A program made the position numbers and the translations under genes. A stretch of DNA of 34,464 nucleotides from Gemmataceae bacterium (GTDB lineage Bacteria; Planctomycetota; Planctomycetia; Gemmatales; Gemmataceae): NCBI GenBank assembly GCA_009692065.1, contig SHZY01000058.1, positions 1-34,464 on the forward strand, given 5' to 3'. The first letter of the stretch is position 1. Each line of letters starts with the position of its first letter. Below, in pieces: positions 1-10,680 of the stretch. The notes beneath the pieces were generated by a model. That model was not told the origin of the DNA and searched no databases. It saw only the letters and a list, made by a program, of their open reading frames with translations.

Positions 1-1953
1 GGAATGGGAGGAATGATGGGCATGGGAGGAGGCATGGGTGGAATGGGAGGAGGCATGGGTGGAATGGGAGGAGGCATGGGAGGCAGCGATGTCATGCAGG
101 CCAATCAACTCATGCAGGCCATTGCCCTGATCGTTCGTCCCGGCAGCTGGAACCTTGCCAAAGCATCCCAGCCAGGAATGATGGGCATGATGGGAATGGG
201 CGGAGGTATGTTCGGCATGATGGGAATGGGCGGAGGTATGTTCGGAATGATTGGCATGGGAGGCATGGGAGGAATGGGAGGCATGGGAGGCATGGGAGGC
301 ATGGGAGGAATTGGCGGAGGCATGGGTGCGCCCCCTGATCCCAATTTCACAAACGCCGACCCCAATCCAAATACGATGTCCTACTTCCCCTCGGCGATGG
401 CGATCGTCGTGTACGCCCCCTCGCGCGTTCATACGACCCCTATCTCGATCATGGGCGGCGGCCGACCGAAAGCCGCGGGGCCGGCAGGCTTCCTCAATCC
501 TGACCCCAAGGGCGGCGTTGGACTCGCGCAGAATAACGACAGGGATCCCAAGATCAAGGTCGGCGCGGGCCAAGAAGGGGACAACGACCTCAAGAACGCC
601 AGCAACAAACCCAATCCGTCCGATCCCAATAAGATGTGGAACGACGTCCTCGCCAAGGGCGGGGTCGAAGCCGGGCATGTGATTGCCACGGCCGAGTTCC
701 TCTTCGAGGCCGGCCAGTTCAATCAGGCAGCGGCATTCCTCAAGGCGAATCTCCGCCAGGGCATCATCGTCAGGCCGTGGGTGTTTGAGGCTTTGGCCGT
801 GGCCCTGGAGATGTCGGGCGGCGATCCGGAAGAAATCAGCCGGGCCAGGCTATCGGGCATCGCGCTCGATCCGAATGACGCTCAAGGCTACCTGAGCGCT
901 GCCCGCGCCATGGCGGACCGCGGCCAGCATGGCCACGCTCTCTCCTTCTGCCGGCAGGCAGCGTTGCTCGAACCGGGCGACTTCCAGCCCTATGAAGTGG
1001 CGCTTGCTTATGCCGAGAACGCCAAGGACGCCAAGGCCATGGAGTGGGCCGTCGGCAATCTCGTCAGCCAGGATTGGCCAACTGACAACTTCTTCATCCA
1101 GCAGAACGCCCGCAAACGGCTCGCGTCGCTGGCAGCCACGCTCAAGGCCGACCAGCGCGGCGACGAGGCGATCAGCCTCGAAGCAGCTCTCAAGCAGCTC
1201 AACCAGCGCGACCTCACCATCGAATTGCTCTGGGAAGGCGTGGGCGGGCCGTGCGAGCTGGAAATGACCGTCAAGGAGCCCTCCGGAACCGTTTGCAGTC
1301 TCGACCAGAAGCAATCGCCAGGCGGCGGCATCATGATCGGCTGGAATCTCATCGATAAGGACAACCCCAACAGCCACTACATCGCGGCTCAAGGCTTCTC
1401 GGGCGAGTATGAGATCAACGTCGCGCGCGTCTACGGACAGCCCTTGGGCAACCGCGCCCGGCTCATCATCACGCAGAATGCCGGCACGGATAAGAAGATC
1501 CGGCGCATCGAGATCGTGCGGCTCGATCAGAACCTGCCGATCAAGATCAACCTCGCCGACGGGCGCCGCACCGAGCTGGCGATCGTATCCTCGGCCGTGG
1601 TTCAGCGCCGCGAGAAGGCGCAGCAAGAAACCCAGTTGAGCGGTTTCAACCAGCTGCGGGCCATCGCGAACCCGAGCCATTACGGCAACGCCCCGCGCGG
1701 CGGCGCCGGCACGACGGGGCAGGTCCCGAGCGTCACCGCCATGGCCGCCCGCGACTCCAAGAACAAGGTCGACTCCACGCCGGTCATGCAGAACTCCATG
1801 AGCTCCGGCAGCGGCGTGCAGATGACCTCGCAGGTTCGGCTCAGTGCGGATCAGCGCAACTACGAGATGGTCATCCGGCCCTTCTTCGACGCGGGCAATC
1901 GCTCGAAGGGCCGATCGGTCAACCTCTCTGGAATCCCCGGTGGGGGCAACTAA
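1..1953 (+). CDS. Met/Gly-rich repeat and TPR-like protein, 5' truncated
   Basis: The frame is open from the first base of the window, so the true start lies upstream and only the last ~650 residues are seen. The N-terminal ~110 residues are almost entirely Gly and Met, built from tandem DNA units: a 21-bp unit near 28-80, a 30-bp unit at 187-216 and 217-246, and shorter GGM-type units to about 320. After a Pro/Asn-rich linker, residues ~215-395 are helical with TPR-like spacing (a typical stretch is LFEAGQFNQAAAFLKANLR). Residues ~400-520 form a beta-rich module that resembles the DUF2135/YfaP type (IELLWEGVGGPCELEMTVKE). The tail is low complexity. The gene is followed by a clear terminator. 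Planctomycetes carry large secreted proteins of this kind; the function is unknown. Met-rich repeats can bind copper in other proteins, but nothing here shows that. Confidence 0.75.
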   Translation, partial: GMGGMMGMGGGMGGMGGGMGGMGGGMGGSDVMQANQLMQAIALIVRPGSWNLAKASQPGMMGMMGMGGGMFGMMGMGGGMFGMIGMGGMGGMGGMGGMGGMGGIGGGMGAPPDPNFTNADPNPNTMSYFPSAMAIVVYAPSRVHTTPISIMGGGRPKAAGPAGFLNPDPKGGVGLAQNNDRDPKIKVGAGQEGDNDLKNASNKPNPSDPNKMWNDVLAKGGVEAGHVIATAEFLFEAGQFNQAAAFLKANLRQGIIVRPWVFEALAVALEMSGGDPEEISRARLSGIALDPNDAQGYLSAARAMADRGQHGHALSFCRQAALLEPGDFQPYEVALAYAENAKDAKAMEWAVGNLVSQDWPTDNFFIQQNARKRLASLAATLKADQRGDEAISLEAALKQLNQRDLTIELLWEGVGGPCELEMTVKEPSGTVCSLDQKQSPGGGIMIGWNLIDKDNPNSHYIAAQGFSGEYEINVARVYGQPLGNRARLIITQNAGTDKKIRRIEIVRLDQNLPIKINLADGRRTELAIVSSAVVQRREKAQQETQLSGFNQLRAIANPSHYGNAPRGGAGTTGQVPSVTAMAARDSKNKVDSTPVMQNSMSSGSGVQMTSQVRLSADQRNYEMVIRPFFDAGNRSKGRSVNLSGIPGGGN

Positions 1954-1971
1954 CCAAGGTTTGAAAAAGAG

Positions 1972-2009
1972 CGGCCTCACGATTCCACAATCGTGAGGCC
2001 GTTTTCGTT
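1972..2009 (+). terminator. Rho-independent terminator after the Met/Gly-repeat gene
   Basis: A perfect 13-bp stem (CGGCCTCACGATT at 1972-1984 with its complement at 1989-2001) closes a 4-base loop and is followed by TTTTCGTTT. It lies 19 bases after the stop codon at 1951-1953. An A-rich run just before the stem (1964-1968) could give weak function on the other strand as well. Confidence 0.85.
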
Positions 2010-2014
2010 TGATC

Positions 2015-2089
2015 CCAATCCCCGTTTAGCGCCCGCGCGAAATCGCCAGGCCGCCCTGCGATTTCCGGCGGGCGCTAAACGGGGATTGG
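2015..2089. repeat. GTTTAG palindromic repeat, copy 1
   Basis: Two 21-base arms (2015-2035 and 2069-2089) are perfect reverse complements and contain the shared core GTTTAGCGCCCG / CGGGCGCTAAAC. Inside them a second perfect pair, GAAATCGC (2039-2046) and GCGATTTC (2058-2065), extends the stem. It lies between the 3' ends of two convergent genes and ends 4 bases from the zinc-ribbon stop codon. It is separate from the terminator at 1972-2009. Confidence 0.9.
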
Positions 2090-2092
2090 ACA

Positions 2093-2791
2093 TCACTCCA
2101 GATACAGCATCCGCCCGCAGTTCTTGCACAGCATGGTCATCTCGCGCTTCAGCTCGCTGAGCATCTGCGAGGTGATCTCGGTGTAGCATGCGGAGCAGAT
2201 TTTGCCCTGGACGCCGGACAGCGTGTCCATCCCCTTGGCGGCGATCAGGCGGGTGTATTGCGTGCGGACATCCTCCGCCAGCGTCGCCTCGGTGGCCTGC
2301 ATCTCCTCCATGGCGCGCGTCTTGTCGGCCGCGAAACGCTGCAAGCGTTCCTCCAAGTCTTTCTCGAACTGGGCGAAGTCGGTCCGCGCCTTCTGAGTCG
2401 TCTTCTCGACTTCGGGCAATTTGGAGGTTTTTTCTTCGCTCTCCGCCATGGCCGCCAGGATCGCGTCTTCGTGCTTGGCGATGTGGACCAGTTCCTGGGC
2501 GATCTCGGCTTTGAGTGTGTCGTATTCTTTCTTGTTGCCGGATTCGGCGAGCTGCTTTTCGTACTTCTTGATCTGCGCTTGCGTGGCCTTGATGGAGACT
2601 TCTTTTTCGCGCATGCCCAGGGCGAGCTGCGTGATGTGCTCGTGGGCGGCCTTGGCGGCTTCCTCCTGGTTGGCGAGTCTTTTTTGCTGGATGGCGAGCT
2701 GCCGGGGGGCCTGCTCGATCTTGGTTTCCAGGTCCTTGATGAAGCGGCGCAGGCGGTGCAGTTCTTTCAGGATGACAGCGGGGCCAGGCAT
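2093..2791 (-). CDS. C4-type zinc-ribbon coiled-coil protein (DUF164/COG1579-like)
   Basis: The predicted protein has 232 residues. Residues ~5-180 are charged and heptad-like, consistent with a long antiparallel coiled coil. The C-terminal ~40 residues carry a zinc ribbon with two CxxC knuckles (C199/C202 and C222/C225). This is the architecture of the widespread COG1579 family, implicated in nucleic-acid binding but poorly characterised. The ATG at 2791 is preferred over an in-frame start at 2860, because GGAG lies 11 bases upstream and the longer version would begin in a repeat (2815-2862). In many bacteria this family sits beside dnaG/rpoD. Here it follows rpoD but is separated from it by a strong terminator, so it is probably transcribed on its own. 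Confidence 0.85.
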   Translation of the reverse strand: MPGPAVILKELHRLRRFIKDLETKIEQAPRQLAIQQKRLANQEEAAKAAHEHITQLALGMREKEVSIKATQAQIKKYEKQLAESGNKKEYDTLKAEIAQELVHIAKHEDAILAAMAESEEKTSKLPEVEKTTQKARTDFAQFEKDLEERLQRFAADKTRAMEEMQATEATLAEDVRTQYTRLIAAKGMDTLSGVQGKICSACYTEITSQMLSELKREMTMLCKNCGRMLYLE

Positions 2792-2814
2792 GGCGGGGGG
2801 ATCTCCGAATTCGA

Positions 2815-2862
2815 GTTTACGTTTAGCTCCCGCGCGACGCCATGCGGGCGCTAAAGGCAAAC
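2815..2862. repeat. GTTTAG palindromic repeat, copy 2 (degenerate)
   Basis: The left arm GTTTAGCTCCCGC (2821-2833) pairs imperfectly with GCGGGCGCTAAA (2844-2855). Outer bases GTTTAC (2815-2820) and GGCAAAC (2856-2862) extend the pairing. This is the only family member in the window located 5' of a gene rather than at a 3' end or between convergent genes. It lies between the rpoD terminator and the zinc-ribbon start. Confidence 0.75.
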
Positions 2863-2883
2863 GCGGTGGACCATCATTCTATC

Positions 2884-2915
2884 AAAAAAAAATCGCCGGT
2901 CACAAGGACCGGCGA
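2884..2915 (-). terminator. Rho-independent terminator of dnaG-rpoD
   Basis: Read on the minus strand, a 9-bp stem (TCGCCGGTC / GACCGGCGA; plus-strand positions 2893-2901 and 2907-2915) with a 5-base loop is followed by nine T residues (A run at 2884-2892). It lies 22 bases past the rpoD stop. This is a textbook terminator and insulates the downstream zinc-ribbon gene. Confidence 0.92.
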
Positions 2916-2937
2916 CTGAATGTCACCCTGGCCGCTG

Positions 2938-4599
<1,662 letters not shown>

Positions 4600-4634
4600 T
4601 CCATCCTCCGTTGGGATTTCAGGATTCGAGAGAA

Positions 4635-6473
4635 TCAGGCGGCGTCGTCCGTGTCGCCTCGCGCCTGGTTCTCGTTTTGACTCAAGTCTCGTAGTTGCCG
4701 CAGCAGGGTCAGTTTCGTGGCTTCATCCGCGGCTTGCTGCAATTGGTTAATAAGGGCCTGTTTGCGACGCTGCAGCCGGCGTTCGCGAAACCGCACCATA
4801 ACTTTCCGGAACACGTCGGGCCGATCCGGGCAATCCAGGCCTTGCAGTTGCAAGTCCTGGAGCTTGTCCCACAACCGTTCATTATCGAGTACGTCGCGTA
4901 AATGGTCCAGGTCAGCTGGTTGCCCGAGGGCGTGGAGGCGGTAGAGCGACTCGATCACTTTATAGAGACCTGGATGTTCCATTTCCTCGAGCGGCAACTC
5001 GACGACCGATCGGGAGACCAAAGCCGGCTCGGCCAGCAACAGTTCCACGAGCTCACGTTCATGCGGCGCCGGCGGACCGGATCTCATTTCCGGGGCCGCG
5101 GGAGCCTGTGCCTCCACCACCGGGGGATTCTCGCGCGAGTCGGCGTCCTTGCGGACGGACCGCAGTTCCGTCAAACGCGCCCATACGGTTTCCTCCTTGA
5201 TTAGTAAGCGATGAGCAATCCGGTTGACCATCAACTCCAACTTGACCGATCGTTCGTTCGGCGCCAGGGCCAGTACCCCGAGGATCTCCTCGGCGGCTTG
5301 CCGTTGGCCTTCGAGCCCGCGTCCGGCGTGCTTGGCCCAGGCGCGTTGCATCTTGTACTCGAACACATCGACCGCGCTTTCCAGCGCCTTGCGAAACGGC
5401 TCCGGCCCTTGAGCCGACAGCAAATCGCACGGGTCGAGTCCTTCCGGCAACGTGGCGATGCGCAGGTCGAGATCGCTCTTGACGAACAAATCGAGTGCGC
5501 GGTTCACGCCGCCTTCGCCACCGGCGTCCGCGTCAAAAACCAAAACGACGCGCGACGCCACACCTCGAAGTTTCTTGATGTGCCGCGCGTTCAGTGCCGT
5601 CCCCATGGTGGCGACCACCTGGCTGATGCCATGCTGGTGCGCCATCAGGACGTCGGTATATCCTTCAACAATGGCGAGATAGCCGGCCTTGCCCGCGGCC
5701 TGTCTCGCCTGATCAATTCCGTACAGTTGGTCACTCTTGGAGAAAAGTGCCGTTTCCGCGGAATTATAGTATTTGGGCGAAGGTCGATCCGCCGATACTG
5801 GAGAGGAAGGGAGAATGCGCCCGCCGAAGCCGACGATGCGGCCCTGAAGATCGCGAATCGGGAACATGACCCGGTCGCGAAAGCGGTCGTAGTAGCCCCT
5901 CTTCCCTTCGTCCCGTTTAGCGATGAGGCCGACCGTCTCGAGCATGTCGGCAGGCTTCTCGGCATTGACCGCCTGCTGCACCAGCCACTCCCACGAGTCC
6001 GGTGCGTACCCGAGTCCGAACTGGCGGATTGTGCCGAGGCTGAGCTTGCGCTCGCCAAGATAATCCCGCGCGTTCTCGCCCAAGGGGGAGTCGAGCAGGC
6101 AGCTTTGAAACTGCTCCGCAGCCCACCTCATCACGTCAAGCATACCCGTCCGACTGGGACCTTGCGGGAATTTTTGGATTTTTTCTAAAGAAATCCCGGC
6201 CCGCCGCGCGAGAAGTTCCAACGCTTCTGGAAAACTGATCTTTTCGTGCTCCTGCACAAAATTGAACACATCGCCATGCTTGCCACAGGCCCAGCAGCGG
6301 TAACGCTGGCGGCGGGGATCTACGTCGAAGGAAGGGTGCTTGTCGTCGTGGAATGGGCAAAGGCCCTTGAAGGTGGGGCCGACGGGGCGCAGGGACATGT
6401 ATCCGCCGACGACATCGACAATGTCGTTCGCTTCCTTGATCTGCTGCTTCAGCGCGTCCCGATCACCATTCAC
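4635..6473 (-). CDS. dnaG: DNA primase
   Basis: The 612-residue enzyme lays down RNA primers for replication with the DnaB helicase. The N-terminal CHC2 zinc-binding domain has C39, H42, C60 and C63 (CPFH and CWAC). The core and Toprim domains follow, with the catalytic Glu in IVEGYTDV (E270) and the metal-binding FDADAGG (D314, D316). The C-terminal ~150 residues are the helicase-interaction region and are less conserved. I chose the GTG at 6473 (AGGTG just upstream). The alignable primase sequence begins [20 protein letters not shown], and the in-frame extension up to 6746 is low-quality sequence that runs toward an upstream repeat. ATG at 6527 is a second possibility. It heads a two-gene operon with rpoD; no rpsU is visible upstream, unlike the E. 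coli operon. Confidence 0.95.
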   Translation of the reverse strand: MNGDRDALKQQIKEANDIVDVVGGYMSLRPVGPTFKGLCPFHDDKHPSFDVDPRRQRYRCWACGKHGDVFNFVQEHEKISFPEALELLARRAGISLEKIQKFPQGPSRTGMLDVMRWAAEQFQSCLLDSPLGENARDYLGERKLSLGTIRQFGLGYAPDSWEWLVQQAVNAEKPADMLETVGLIAKRDEGKRGYYDRFRDRVMFPIRDLQGRIVGFGGRILPSSPVSADRPSPKYYNSAETALFSKSDQLYGIDQARQAAGKAGYLAIVEGYTDVLMAHQHGISQVVATMGTALNARHIKKLRGVASRVVLVFDADAGGEGGVNRALDLFVKSDLDLRIATLPEGLDPCDLLSAQGPEPFRKALESAVDVFEYKMQRAWAKHAGRGLEGQRQAAEEILGVLALAPNERSVKLELMVNRIAHRLLIKEETVWARLTELRSVRKDADSRENPPVVEAQAPAAPEMRSGPPAPHERELVELLLAEPALVSRSVVELPLEEMEHPGLYKVIESLYRLHALGQPADLDHLRDVLDNERLWDKLQDLQLQGLDCPDRPDVFRKVMVRFRERRLQRRKQALINQLQQAADEATKLTLLRQLRDLSQNENQARGDTDDAA

Positions 6474-6779
6474 CGAACACCTGGGGGCTGAAGGCACGCT
6501 GGGCCAAAGGAGGGCGGCGCCGGTCATCCGTGGCAGGACGATGACAGCTTGCGCACCCCTCGTATTCCCAGTGTAAGCGTGTGGAGTGGGCACTTCTTCG
6601 CTTCCCTTCCGTGGGTTGCTCAAGTTGTTCCGGCGAACTTCCGTGCGCGGTTGCTGAATTCGGGTCGGCTCGATCGCCGCAAATCCCTGTCCCTTAAAAC
6701 CTTCCCGAATTGTAGATGGATTGTGAAATTCAGTCAAGGGGCGCACGCTCTTCCTCCCCCTCCTTGGGGGTACCCAAAT
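6474..6779. other. Intergenic region upstream of dnaG
   Basis: About 300 bases separate the dnaG start from the repeat at 6780. I see no convincing gene. It presumably holds the dnaG-rpoD promoter, but I could not pick a reliable -35/-10 pair. A short C-rich/G-rich stretch at 6752-6774 (CTCCCCCTCCTTGGGGGTAC) can fold into a small hairpin. Confidence 0.4.
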
Positions 6780-6900
6780 AGCTCACGCAAAGGCGCAAGG
6801 GCGCAAAAGGGAAATGCAAAATCGATTTCGCCATTGGATTGGCTAGACGGGATAGACTTCCATTTCTCCCCCAATCCTCCTTTGCGCCTTTGCGTGAGCT
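6780..6900. repeat. Tandem-unit hairpin element 1 (cacgcaaaggcgcaagg type)
   Basis: The left arm at 6780-6800 (AGCTCACGCAAAGGCGCAAG, then G) is mirrored by the right arm at 6879-6900. The outer 16 bases pair perfectly and one base is inserted further in. The left arm continues as short GGCGCAA-like units. About 78 bases separate the arms, with a smaller internal pair (GAAATG near 6811, CATTTC near 6861). It lies between divergent dnaG and the thioredoxin-fold gene. Confidence 0.8.
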
Positions 6901-7033
6901 GATTTCATGCTCCACGGTTCGTGCAATCGCCGCGGAGGGCTCCTTGCGCCTTTTCCCTCAATGCCGGCCCTACCGATTGCCGAAGATAGTCGGGACGTAT
7001 CGATTGCACCACGGTCATGGAAGGAGATCCAGG

Positions 7034-8965
7034 ATGATAAAAACTCCCGCGGTCCGACTGCTGTTGGCGGGATTCATGCTGCTCATTGGCGGCGTCACCC
7101 AGGCGTACGCCCAGGGCTCGAAGTACGCGCCGGCCGACATGCTGGACGCAAGCTGGGCTCCCAAGCACGACGACGTCACTATCACCACGCCGACCGTCGA
7201 TGAGTTGAAACTCTATACCGTCGTGACTCTGCAAGGGTCCGTCAAAGGGAGCGGCGGCTACATGCTCCTCGATGCCAAGAAGCTACCCGTGCGCCGCTTC
7301 TTCAATTCCAAGGGCACTGGGATGGATATGTGGAGCTACTACAAGGACGGCGTCGAAGTCTATCGTGAATTCGACACCGCAGGCAAGGGCACGCCCAACA
7401 ATTTCCGCTGGCTTAACGCCGGCGGCATGAAGTGGGGCGTCGGCGGCGTCTCCCAGGGCAAAGCCTACATCACCGCCTGGCGCATGATCTCCGCCGAGGA
7501 AACCGCCTTCGAAGCCTTTCAAGCGGTCGCCAAGGGGGATTACGCTCGCATGCAGGCCCTCCAGATCAACGAAAACGAAATGCAAATGGTCAAGCTGTCG
7601 GCCAGCAAGATCAAGGCCATCGGCACGATCCAGCAGAATTCACAGCGTAAGTTCGCCGACTTCGTCCAGGAAGTGAAGCTCGGCGCCGTGAAGTTTGACG
7701 GCGTCGAAACCGGCGTGCCGCAATGCGACACGACCAGCGACGACATCGTCATCAAGCACGCCTCGCGGGCCATTCGCTACGAGACCACCAACGCCAAGAA
7801 TGAAAAGCAGCACGCCTGGATTCACACCGGCGAGATGATCCAGGTCGGCATGGCCTGGCGCGTCGTCGATGTGCCGATGAGCAAGGATCCCACCGGCGCG
7901 GAGCCGGCCAATCCGAATCTTGTCAAAGTCGCGCCGGCCGATCCCAAGCTCGAAAAGGCGCAAAACGATCTGGCGGATCTCGACAAGGATTCGCCGCCGC
8001 CCGCGGGGATTCGGGATAACAACGCCAAGGTCAACACCTATTACCAAAAGCGGATCGCGCTCGTGAACCAGATCCTGCAGCTCGCCCCGGCCGACCAGCG
8101 CGAAGGCTGGTACAAGCAGCTCTTCGATAACATGACGGCGATGGCCCAGAACTCCGGCGATAAGGCGGTTGTCGGCATGCTCAACAAGTTCAAGGACGAC
8201 GTCGTCGCCACCAAGGAACTCGGCGCCAACCTGGCTGCCTACGGCACCTACCGCTGCCTGTGGACCGATTACGCCCTGGCCATGGGGGCCACCCCCCCGC
8301 CGCCGCAAAACGAAATCGTCAAGCTCCAGGAAAAATGGCTCAGCGATCTGGCGGCCTTCGTCGGCAAATACTCCAAGGCCGAGGATACGCCCGAAGCGCT
8401 GAATCAACTGGCGCTCGGCTGCGAGTTCAACGGCAAGACCGAGGAATCGAAGCGCTGGTACCAGCAACTCGTGGCCGACTTCGCCGATCACCACCAGGCG
8501 CCGCGCGCCAAGGGCTCGCTGGTCCGCTTGAATCTTGTCCGCAACAAGATGACGCTGACCGCGCCGCTGCTGGCCGACTCGACCAAGCAATTCGATCTGA
8601 GCGATCTGAAGGGCAAGGTCGTGATCGTTCATTACTGGGGCAGCTACAGCGACCAGTACCTGGACGACTTCGCCAAGCTCAAGCGGATCATGGATGATGT
8701 GGGCGCCAAGCAGAAGGTCGAACTGGTGTGCATCAACCTCGACGAGGATGCCGCCCGCGCCAAGGCCGCCGTCGCCAAGGCCCAAGCGCCGGGCATCCAC
8801 CTGTTCCACGCGAACAACAACGCCGTCGGCCTCTCCAGCCCGCTGGCGACGCAGTACGGCATCCACAGCCTGCCGACGCTGTTCATGGTGGGCCGCGACG
8901 GCTTGGTGACCAGCAACTCGCTACAGATCGGCGACATCGCCACCGAATTGAAAAACGCACAGTGA
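7034..8965 (+). CDS. Secreted protein with C-terminal thioredoxin-like domain lacking CxxC
   Basis: The 643-residue protein starts with a signal peptide (charged MIKTPAVR, hydrophobic core, cleavage probably after AYAQ). The ATG at 7034 has AAGGAG about 8 bases upstream and is clearly preferable to an in-frame start at 6839, which lies inside repeat DNA. The first ~500 residues are not recognised; a helical, TPR-like stretch occurs at ~340-510. The last ~125 residues match the TlpA/AhpC-TSA thioredoxin fold: KGKVVIVHYWGSYSDQYLDD, then the cis-Pro segment HSLPTLFMVGRDG. The active-site motif (normally WCxxC) reads WGSYSDQY at 535-542, so both cysteines are absent and it cannot act as a dithiol redox enzyme. 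It probably has a binding or structural role outside the cytoplasmic membrane. Confidence 0.8.
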   Translation: MIKTPAVRLLLAGFMLLIGGVTQAYAQGSKYAPADMLDASWAPKHDDVTITTPTVDELKLYTVVTLQGSVKGSGGYMLLDAKKLPVRRFFNSKGTGMDMWSYYKDGVEVYREFDTAGKGTPNNFRWLNAGGMKWGVGGVSQGKAYITAWRMISAEETAFEAFQAVAKGDYARMQALQINENEMQMVKLSASKIKAIGTIQQNSQRKFADFVQEVKLGAVKFDGVETGVPQCDTTSDDIVIKHASRAIRYETTNAKNEKQHAWIHTGEMIQVGMAWRVVDVPMSKDPTGAEPANPNLVKVAPADPKLEKAQNDLADLDKDSPPPAGIRDNNAKVNTYYQKRIALVNQILQLAPADQREGWYKQLFDNMTAMAQNSGDKAVVGMLNKFKDDVVATKELGANLAAYGTYRCLWTDYALAMGATPPPPQNEIVKLQEKWLSDLAAFVGKYSKAEDTPEALNQLALGCEFNGKTEESKRWYQQLVADFADHHQAPRAKGSLVRLNLVRNKMTLTAPLLADSTKQFDLSDLKGKVVIVHYWGSYSDQYLDDFAKLKRIMDDVGAKQKVELVCINLDEDAARAKAAVAKAQAPGIHLFHANNNAVGLSSPLATQYGIHSLPTLFMVGRDGLVTSNSLQIGDIATELKNAQ

Positions 8966-8993
8966 GGAACCGGATCCCCCGCGGTTCTCACAT

Positions 8994-9124
8994 AGTCCGT
9001 GGTCCGTGGTCAGTAGTCAGTAGTCAGTAGTCAGTAGTCAGTAGTCAGTAGTCAGTAGTCAGTAGTCAGTAGCAGGAAATTCATCTTGCTACGGACTACG
9101 GACTACGGACTACGGACTACGGAC
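8994..9124. repeat. Tandem-unit hairpin element 2 (AGTCAGT heptamers)
   Basis: Eleven consecutive heptamers fill 8994-9070: AGTCCGT, GGTCCGT, GGTCAGT and then eight AGTCAGT. After an 18-base spacer, five CTACGGA heptamers run from 9089 to 9123. The right arm is the complement of the AGTCCGT variant at the outer left end, so the outer parts pair (with G-T pairs) and the inner AGTCAGT units look like a later expansion. It lies between convergent genes and forms the last codons of the esterase. Confidence 0.93.
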
Positions 9125-10560
9125 TTTTTTGCCATTTCCGAAGCAATTCGCTTCCGCATGGCCGCATCGAGCAGATTGCCGTGATCCTTGCCCGGGAAGA
9201 TTTCGATGACGGCGTCGCCGCCGAGCTTCTTCTGCGATTCTTGCAGGAAGCGCGTCGCGCCTTCGAGATAGAAGGTGTCCTCGGCACCCATGTAGACGTG
9301 AATCTTGCCCGCGAGCTTGGGGCCGAGCGTTTTCCAGTTGCGTTCGAGGATGAGGCGGATGTCGTAGCGTTCCCAGGTCTTGGCGACTTTGAGATCGATG
9401 ACGCCGGTGTTGCGGTCCCAGAGGGGCATCGGCCTGCCGTCCTTGCCGCGCGGGCTGAAGACGGCTTCAAACGATTGCAACTGCCCGCCGCGGCCCATGA
9501 CGACTTCCATATCGCTGAACGGCTTGTAGCGCACGAGGATCTTGCCAGCGCTGCGGGCGAGCGGGCGTGGCTCGCCTTTTGCATCGTTGAACAGATTCTG
9601 CTTGGGATCGTAGATATCGACGCGCTGGAAATCGCGGAAATCGACGGGGTCCGGCGCGGTGGACCAGGTGCCGCCGAAGAAATCGGGATACGTCACTTGC
9701 AGCCACAGACTGCTCCAGCCGCCGGAGGAATGGCCGGTGACGAAGCGCGCACCGGGTTTGCCAATGGCGCGGAACTTGGCTTCGAGCTGCGGAATCAACT
9801 CTTCGACGAGCGCTTTGCCATAGGGGCCGTTGTTGTCCGAGTCGGCAAAGACATGATGCCCCAGCCGGCAGCTTGGATCGAGAACGACGTAGAGCATCTC
9901 GACACCGGCGACGTCGGTCCGCGCTTCGAGAAAGTGCGCAAAGTGATGGTTGCCACCGAAGCCGGGGATGTCGTAGATCACTGGGTACTTTTTCGTGGTG
10001 TCCTCCGCGAATGACTTCGGCGTGACGACACCGGCGCGGAGTTTGATCGGCTTGCCGTGGAATTTGGTGAGCAGCTTGCTTTCGATCTCGAAGTATTTGA
10101 CGCGCCCTTTCTCCTCGAACTTGCGTTCGGGAATCACCTGATCGATGACGAGCTTGATCGGCGTCGGCTTCTCCGGATCGAATAGCACCGGCTTCGAGTA
10201 GGCATTGCCCGCGGAGCTGGTGAAGCTCTGCCCGCCGAGGTCGCGGTCGAGGATGGCTTGCAGATAAACCTTGTCCTTGCCGAATTCGCCCCACGGCTTC
10301 GGGTGGCCAACGGTCGGCTGAAACTTGAGCGGCGCGTCGGGCGTCCACTTCACGACATCCTGAGCATAGCACGGCTGCGGATTGAACCAGTTGAGGCCCG
10401 GCGGCGCGCCTTTACTCGCGGTCTTCGTCGCCATCACGAAGACGCGGCCCGTGAATGCGTCGCTGGCGACGCTCTTCGAGAATGACACTTCGACGTCGAG
10501 CTTGGCGGTAGGTTGCGCCGGCAGCAACAGGATGCCGACGAGAAGGGAGGTGAGGTTCAT
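9103..10560 (-). CDS. Secreted esterase-like alpha/beta hydrolase
   Basis: The 485-residue protein begins MNLTSLLVGILLLPAQPTAK, a short signal peptide. An N-terminal beta-rich region (~20-170) precedes an alpha/beta hydrolase domain (~175-480) similar to the esterase D/ferric-enterochelin esterase type. The nucleophile elbow is GHSSGG with S278, and a probable catalytic His lies in PGKDHGN near residue 460. It likely hydrolyses an ester or peptide-like substrate outside the cytoplasm. The ATG at 10560 is chosen because of the signal peptide; no strong Shine-Dalgarno is visible. The longer frame to 10797 overlaps the upstream HAD gene. The C-terminal residues SVVRSP and the TAG stop are encoded entirely by the heptamer repeat, so the original 3' end was probably altered by that element. 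Confidence 0.8.
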   Translation of the reverse strand: MNLTSLLVGILLLPAQPTAKLDVEVSFSKSVASDAFTGRVFVMATKTASKGAPPGLNWFNPQPCYAQDVVKWTPDAPLKFQPTVGHPKPWGEFGKDKVYLQAILDRDLGGQSFTSSAGNAYSKPVLFDPEKPTPIKLVIDQVIPERKFEEKGRVKYFEIESKLLTKFHGKPIKLRAGVVTPKSFAEDTTKKYPVIYDIPGFGGNHHFAHFLEARTDVAGVEMLYVVLDPSCRLGHHVFADSDNNGPYGKALVEELIPQLEAKFRAIGKPGARFVTGHSSGGWSSLWLQVTYPDFFGGTWSTAPDPVDFRDFQRVDIYDPKQNLFNDAKGEPRPLARSAGKILVRYKPFSDMEVVMGRGGQLQSFEAVFSPRGKDGRPMPLWDRNTGVIDLKVAKTWERYDIRLILERNWKTLGPKLAGKIHVYMGAEDTFYLEGATRFLQESQKKLGGDAVIEIFPGKDHGNLLDAAMRKRIASEMAKKSVVRSP

Positions 10561-10658
10561 GGGTGCCCGTGCGGTGTGTGAAAGGAGACGCGCTGGAGTG
10601 GGGGATATTGTAATGGAGGGATGGTCATGAATGCAAGCAAGTTCGATCCCAGGAGTTC

Positions 10659-10680
10659 GGAGTACCTCACCCCAGGGCTT
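10659..10680. repeat. AGCCCTGGG repeat, copy 1
   Basis: The 22 bases at 10659-10680, starting GGAGTACCTCACCCC and ending AGGGCTT, match the reverse complement of 16430-16451 at 21 of 22 positions. A nearby CCCAGGAGTTC (10648-10658) suggests partial internal symmetry. It covers the stop codon and last codons of the HAD-like gene. Confidence 0.75.

Noticed and set aside
850..1980. 376-codon open frame on the minus strand opposite the Met/Gly-TPR gene
   Set aside because: It is the mirror of a GC-rich coding frame, has no recognisable domain and would run through the terminator at 1972. Similar long frames opposite rpoD (2920-4188), the thioredoxin-fold gene (7640-8866), mscS (11445-13235) and glmS (27586-28962) were rejected for the same reason.
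6839..7033. Upstream extension of the thioredoxin-fold protein
   Set aside because: It reads through repeat arm DNA, and the ribosome site and signal peptide fix the start at 7034.
8994..9124. CRISPR array
   Set aside because: The heptamers are contiguous, with no unique spacers of 25-40 bases, and no cas genes are nearby.
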